DNA of 5,561 bases from the NCBI GenBank assembly GCA_029098065.1, contig JAQXNP010000210.1, positions 1-5,561 on the forward strand, written 5' to 3'. Numbering within the stretch: position 1 is the first letter of the stretch; each line of letters starts with the position of its first letter. Origin of the DNA: Clostridiales bacterium. GTDB lineage: Bacteria; Bacillota; Clostridia; Oscillospirales; Oscillospiraceae. Positions 4,291-5,561 of the stretch are shown here, piece after piece. Both the position numbers and the translations under genes were made by a program. The notes under the pieces were generated by a model. The model was not told the DNA's origin and searched no databases. It saw nothing but the letters and a program-made list of their open reading frames with translations.

Positions 4291-4899
4291 ATGGAAGAAC
4301 CAAAACGTACCATAGCATATCTCTGCCCGAAGTGCAGACAGAGCGTGGTGGTGGAGCGTACTGAATTTCAGCTGGCCGCGGCTCCGAACAGGCTGCCCTG
4401 CCCCTGCGGCGGGTCCGCCCTGCTGGTGGAGATGGAGGCCGGACACGCCGACCTGACCGTTCCGTGCCTCTACTGCGGCAGAGATCACCATATCCGCTGC
4501 TCAGCCCATGCCTTTCTGCACGAGAAGGCGCTGGCCTTTTCCTGCGGGACAACGGGGCTTGACTGCTGCTATGTGGGAGAGGAAGGGCCGGTGTTCCAGG
4601 CCCTCCGCCGGCTGGAGGAAACCGCTGTCCAGATCGAGGAGAACTCAGGGGAGACAGGCGCGTTTCTCAATGAGACGGTCATGGCCGAGGCCCTGGGCGA
4701 GATCAAGGACATTGCGGCCCGGGGCGGGATATCATGTACCTGCGGCTCCAGGGACTATAAGATGAGAATACATTACAGTTCCGTGGAACTCATCTGCGCG
4801 CACTGCGGCGCCAAGCTCCGCATCCCCGCCGCCACCGGGGATGACCTGGAGGACCTGTGCTGTAAGTATACCCTCCTGATTGACGAGAAAGAGGACTGA
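4291..4899 (+). CDS. Cysteine-rich zinc-ribbon-like protein, function unknown
   Basis: The 202-residue product contains 16 cysteines, several as knuckle pairs: C12-x2-C15 (CPKC), C37-x-C39 (CPCGG), C59-x2-C62 (CLYCG), C149-x-C151 (CTCG) and C169-x2-C172 (CAHCG), plus C70, C85, C92-C93 and C190-C191. C12/C15 with C37/C39 and C149/C151 with C169/C172 look like two complete four-cysteine zinc ribbons, and C59/C62 may form a third with C70, C85 or C92. A charged, probably helical linker (about 100-145) joins the halves. I see no catalytic domain, signal peptide or membrane segment, so a cytosolic nucleic-acid- or protein-binding role is the most that can be inferred. ATG 4291 has GGAG (4278-4281) 9 nt upstream; an in-frame TTG at 4216 lacks a site and would add 25 low-complexity polar residues. 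The thioesterase gene starts 3 bp after its stop, which suggests translational coupling. Confidence 0.82.
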   Translation: MEEPKRTIAYLCPKCRQSVVVERTEFQLAAAPNRLPCPCGGSALLVEMEAGHADLTVPCLYCGRDHHIRCSAHAFLHEKALAFSCGTTGLDCCYVGEEGPVFQALRRLEETAVQIEENSGETGAFLNETVMAEALGEIKDIAARGGISCTCGSRDYKMRIHYSSVELICAHCGAKLRIPAATGDDLEDLCCKYTLLIDEKED

Positions 4900-4902
4900 C
4901 CC

Positions 4903-5561
4903 ATGGGAGTTTATTATGAATACTTTTCCCACGTGGGGGCGGCGGAGACCGGGCTCTATTACCAGTGCCGTCCCTCCGGAGTGCTGAGCATCCTCCAGGA
5001 AGCTGCCACCGATGCGGCCTGCCAGTTCGGCGGGTCTGGCCCGGAGATGCTGGAACGGTATCACGCCATCTGGATGCTCACCCGGATGTGGTACCGGCTG
5101 GACAGGCCCCTCATGTGGAACGATGAGCTGATGGTCCGCACCTGGCACCGGGGAGACAAGGGCGCGATGCTCTATCGAGATTTTGACCTTTTTGTGGAAG
5201 GCAGACCGGTGGGGGAGGCAGTGAGCGTCTGGGTTCTGGCCGATGTGGAGAGCCGGAAGCTGCTGCGGCTGTCCGCGGTGGAAGAGATCGCATCCACTGG
5301 CGGCGGGGAACTGTGCAAGAGCAAACGGCTTACACGGGTCCGAATGCCGGAGGGGATGACCCTGGCGGACCGGCGGAGGTTCCATTACAGCGATACGGAT
5401 TCCAATGGCCACGTCAACAACGTCCGGTATGCCGACGCGGCCGCCGACGCGGTGAGGCTGGAGGAGTGCCTGAAGGGCCGCTTTGTCTCATCTCTTCAGA
5501 TCGGCTATCTGAAAGAGTGCATGGCCGGGGAGACCGTGGATATCTACACCGGCACCCGGGA
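4903..5561 (+). CDS. Acyl-ACP thioesterase, 3' end beyond the window
   Basis: The open frame runs off the window after 219 complete codons; relatives are about 240-250 residues, so only a short C-terminal piece is missing. It has the double-hotdog layout of the FatA/FatB-like acyl-ACP thioesterase family. The N-terminal hotdog includes GVLSILQEAATDAACQFG (26-43), a typical hotdog central helix, and WMLTRMWYRLDRPLMWND (57-74). The C-terminal hotdog carries HYSDTDSNGHVNNVRYAD (161-178), in which N168, H170 and the following NN match the catalytic-site region of plant enzymes (NQHVNN). The reaction is hydrolysis of acyl-acyl carrier protein to free fatty acid plus ACP in the cytosol, which ends chain elongation or trims acyl chains. 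ATG 4903 has GAGG (4891-4894) 8 nt upstream, inside the end of the preceding gene, so the two are probably one transcription unit. Confidence 0.9.
   Translation, partial: MGVYYEYFSHVGAAETGLYYQCRPSGVLSILQEAATDAACQFGGSGPEMLERYHAIWMLTRMWYRLDRPLMWNDELMVRTWHRGDKGAMLYRDFDLFVEGRPVGEAVSVWVLADVESRKLLRLSAVEEIASTGGGELCKSKRLTRVRMPEGMTLADRRRFHYSDTDSNGHVNNVRYADAAADAVRLEECLKGRFVSSLQIGYLKECMAGETVDIYTGTR

Noticed and set aside
3699..4313. Minus-strand open frame of 204 codons spanning the GNAT gene
   Set aside because: The GNAT reading frame with ribosome binding site and promoter explains this region; the antisense product has no recognisable domain.
4732..5412. Minus-strand open frame of 226 codons across the zinc-ribbon and thioesterase genes
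   Set aside because: It is antisense to two genes with clear motifs, and its Pro/His/Gly-rich product looks like a shadow.

Overview
The window looks like chromosomal DNA from a high-GC, endospore-forming member of the Bacillota, most likely a gut Oscillospiraceae-type clostridium (Flavonifractor/Lawsonibacter/Intestinimonas-like). The grounds are strong AGGAGG-type ribosome binding sites, GC-rich coding sequence with short AT-rich promoter gaps, two spoVA sporulation genes, and a secreted protein of a kind I recall from such clostridia. The taxonomic guess is inference. I see no tRNA, rRNA, CRISPR array, insertion sequence or other mobile-element hallmark.

Layout, left to right. A possible 3' tail of an upstream gene (2-40) precedes a small secreted protein (117-593, +). 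A strong hairpin terminator (604-639) separates it from a convergent TrhA/hemolysin III membrane protein (650-1393, -). A 161-bp AT-rich divergent gap holds a good SigA-type promoter for trhA and a PerR-box-like palindrome lying on a TATAAT element upstream of a ferritin-like di-metal protein (1555-2082, +). That gene overlaps tail to tail by 6 bp with spoVAE (2077-2433, -), which follows spoVAD (2541-3551, -). A 150-bp divergent gap (3552-3701) carries a sigma-G-like promoter for spoVAD, a SigA-like promoter for a GNAT acetyltransferase (3702-4193, +) and a perfect-stem hairpin. Downstream of the GNAT come a cysteine-rich zinc-ribbon-like protein of unknown function (4291-4899, +) and, 3 bp later, an acyl-ACP thioesterase (4903 to beyond the window end, +).

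How the genes fit together. SpoVAD and SpoVAE belong to the channel that moves dipicolinic acid into the forespore, so the middle of the window acts late in sporulation. The ferritin-like protein may belong to peroxide or iron defence if the PerR-like site is real. The zinc-ribbon protein and the thioesterase are probably co-transcribed and translationally coupled.

Most of the window is ordinary. The points most worth a second look are the PerR-like operator, the spoVAD-spoVAE pair lacking spoVAC directly upstream, and the uncharacterised cysteine-rich protein coupled to a thioesterase. I do not see a convincing new multi-gene system. Long open frames antisense to the listed genes are judged to be shadows.
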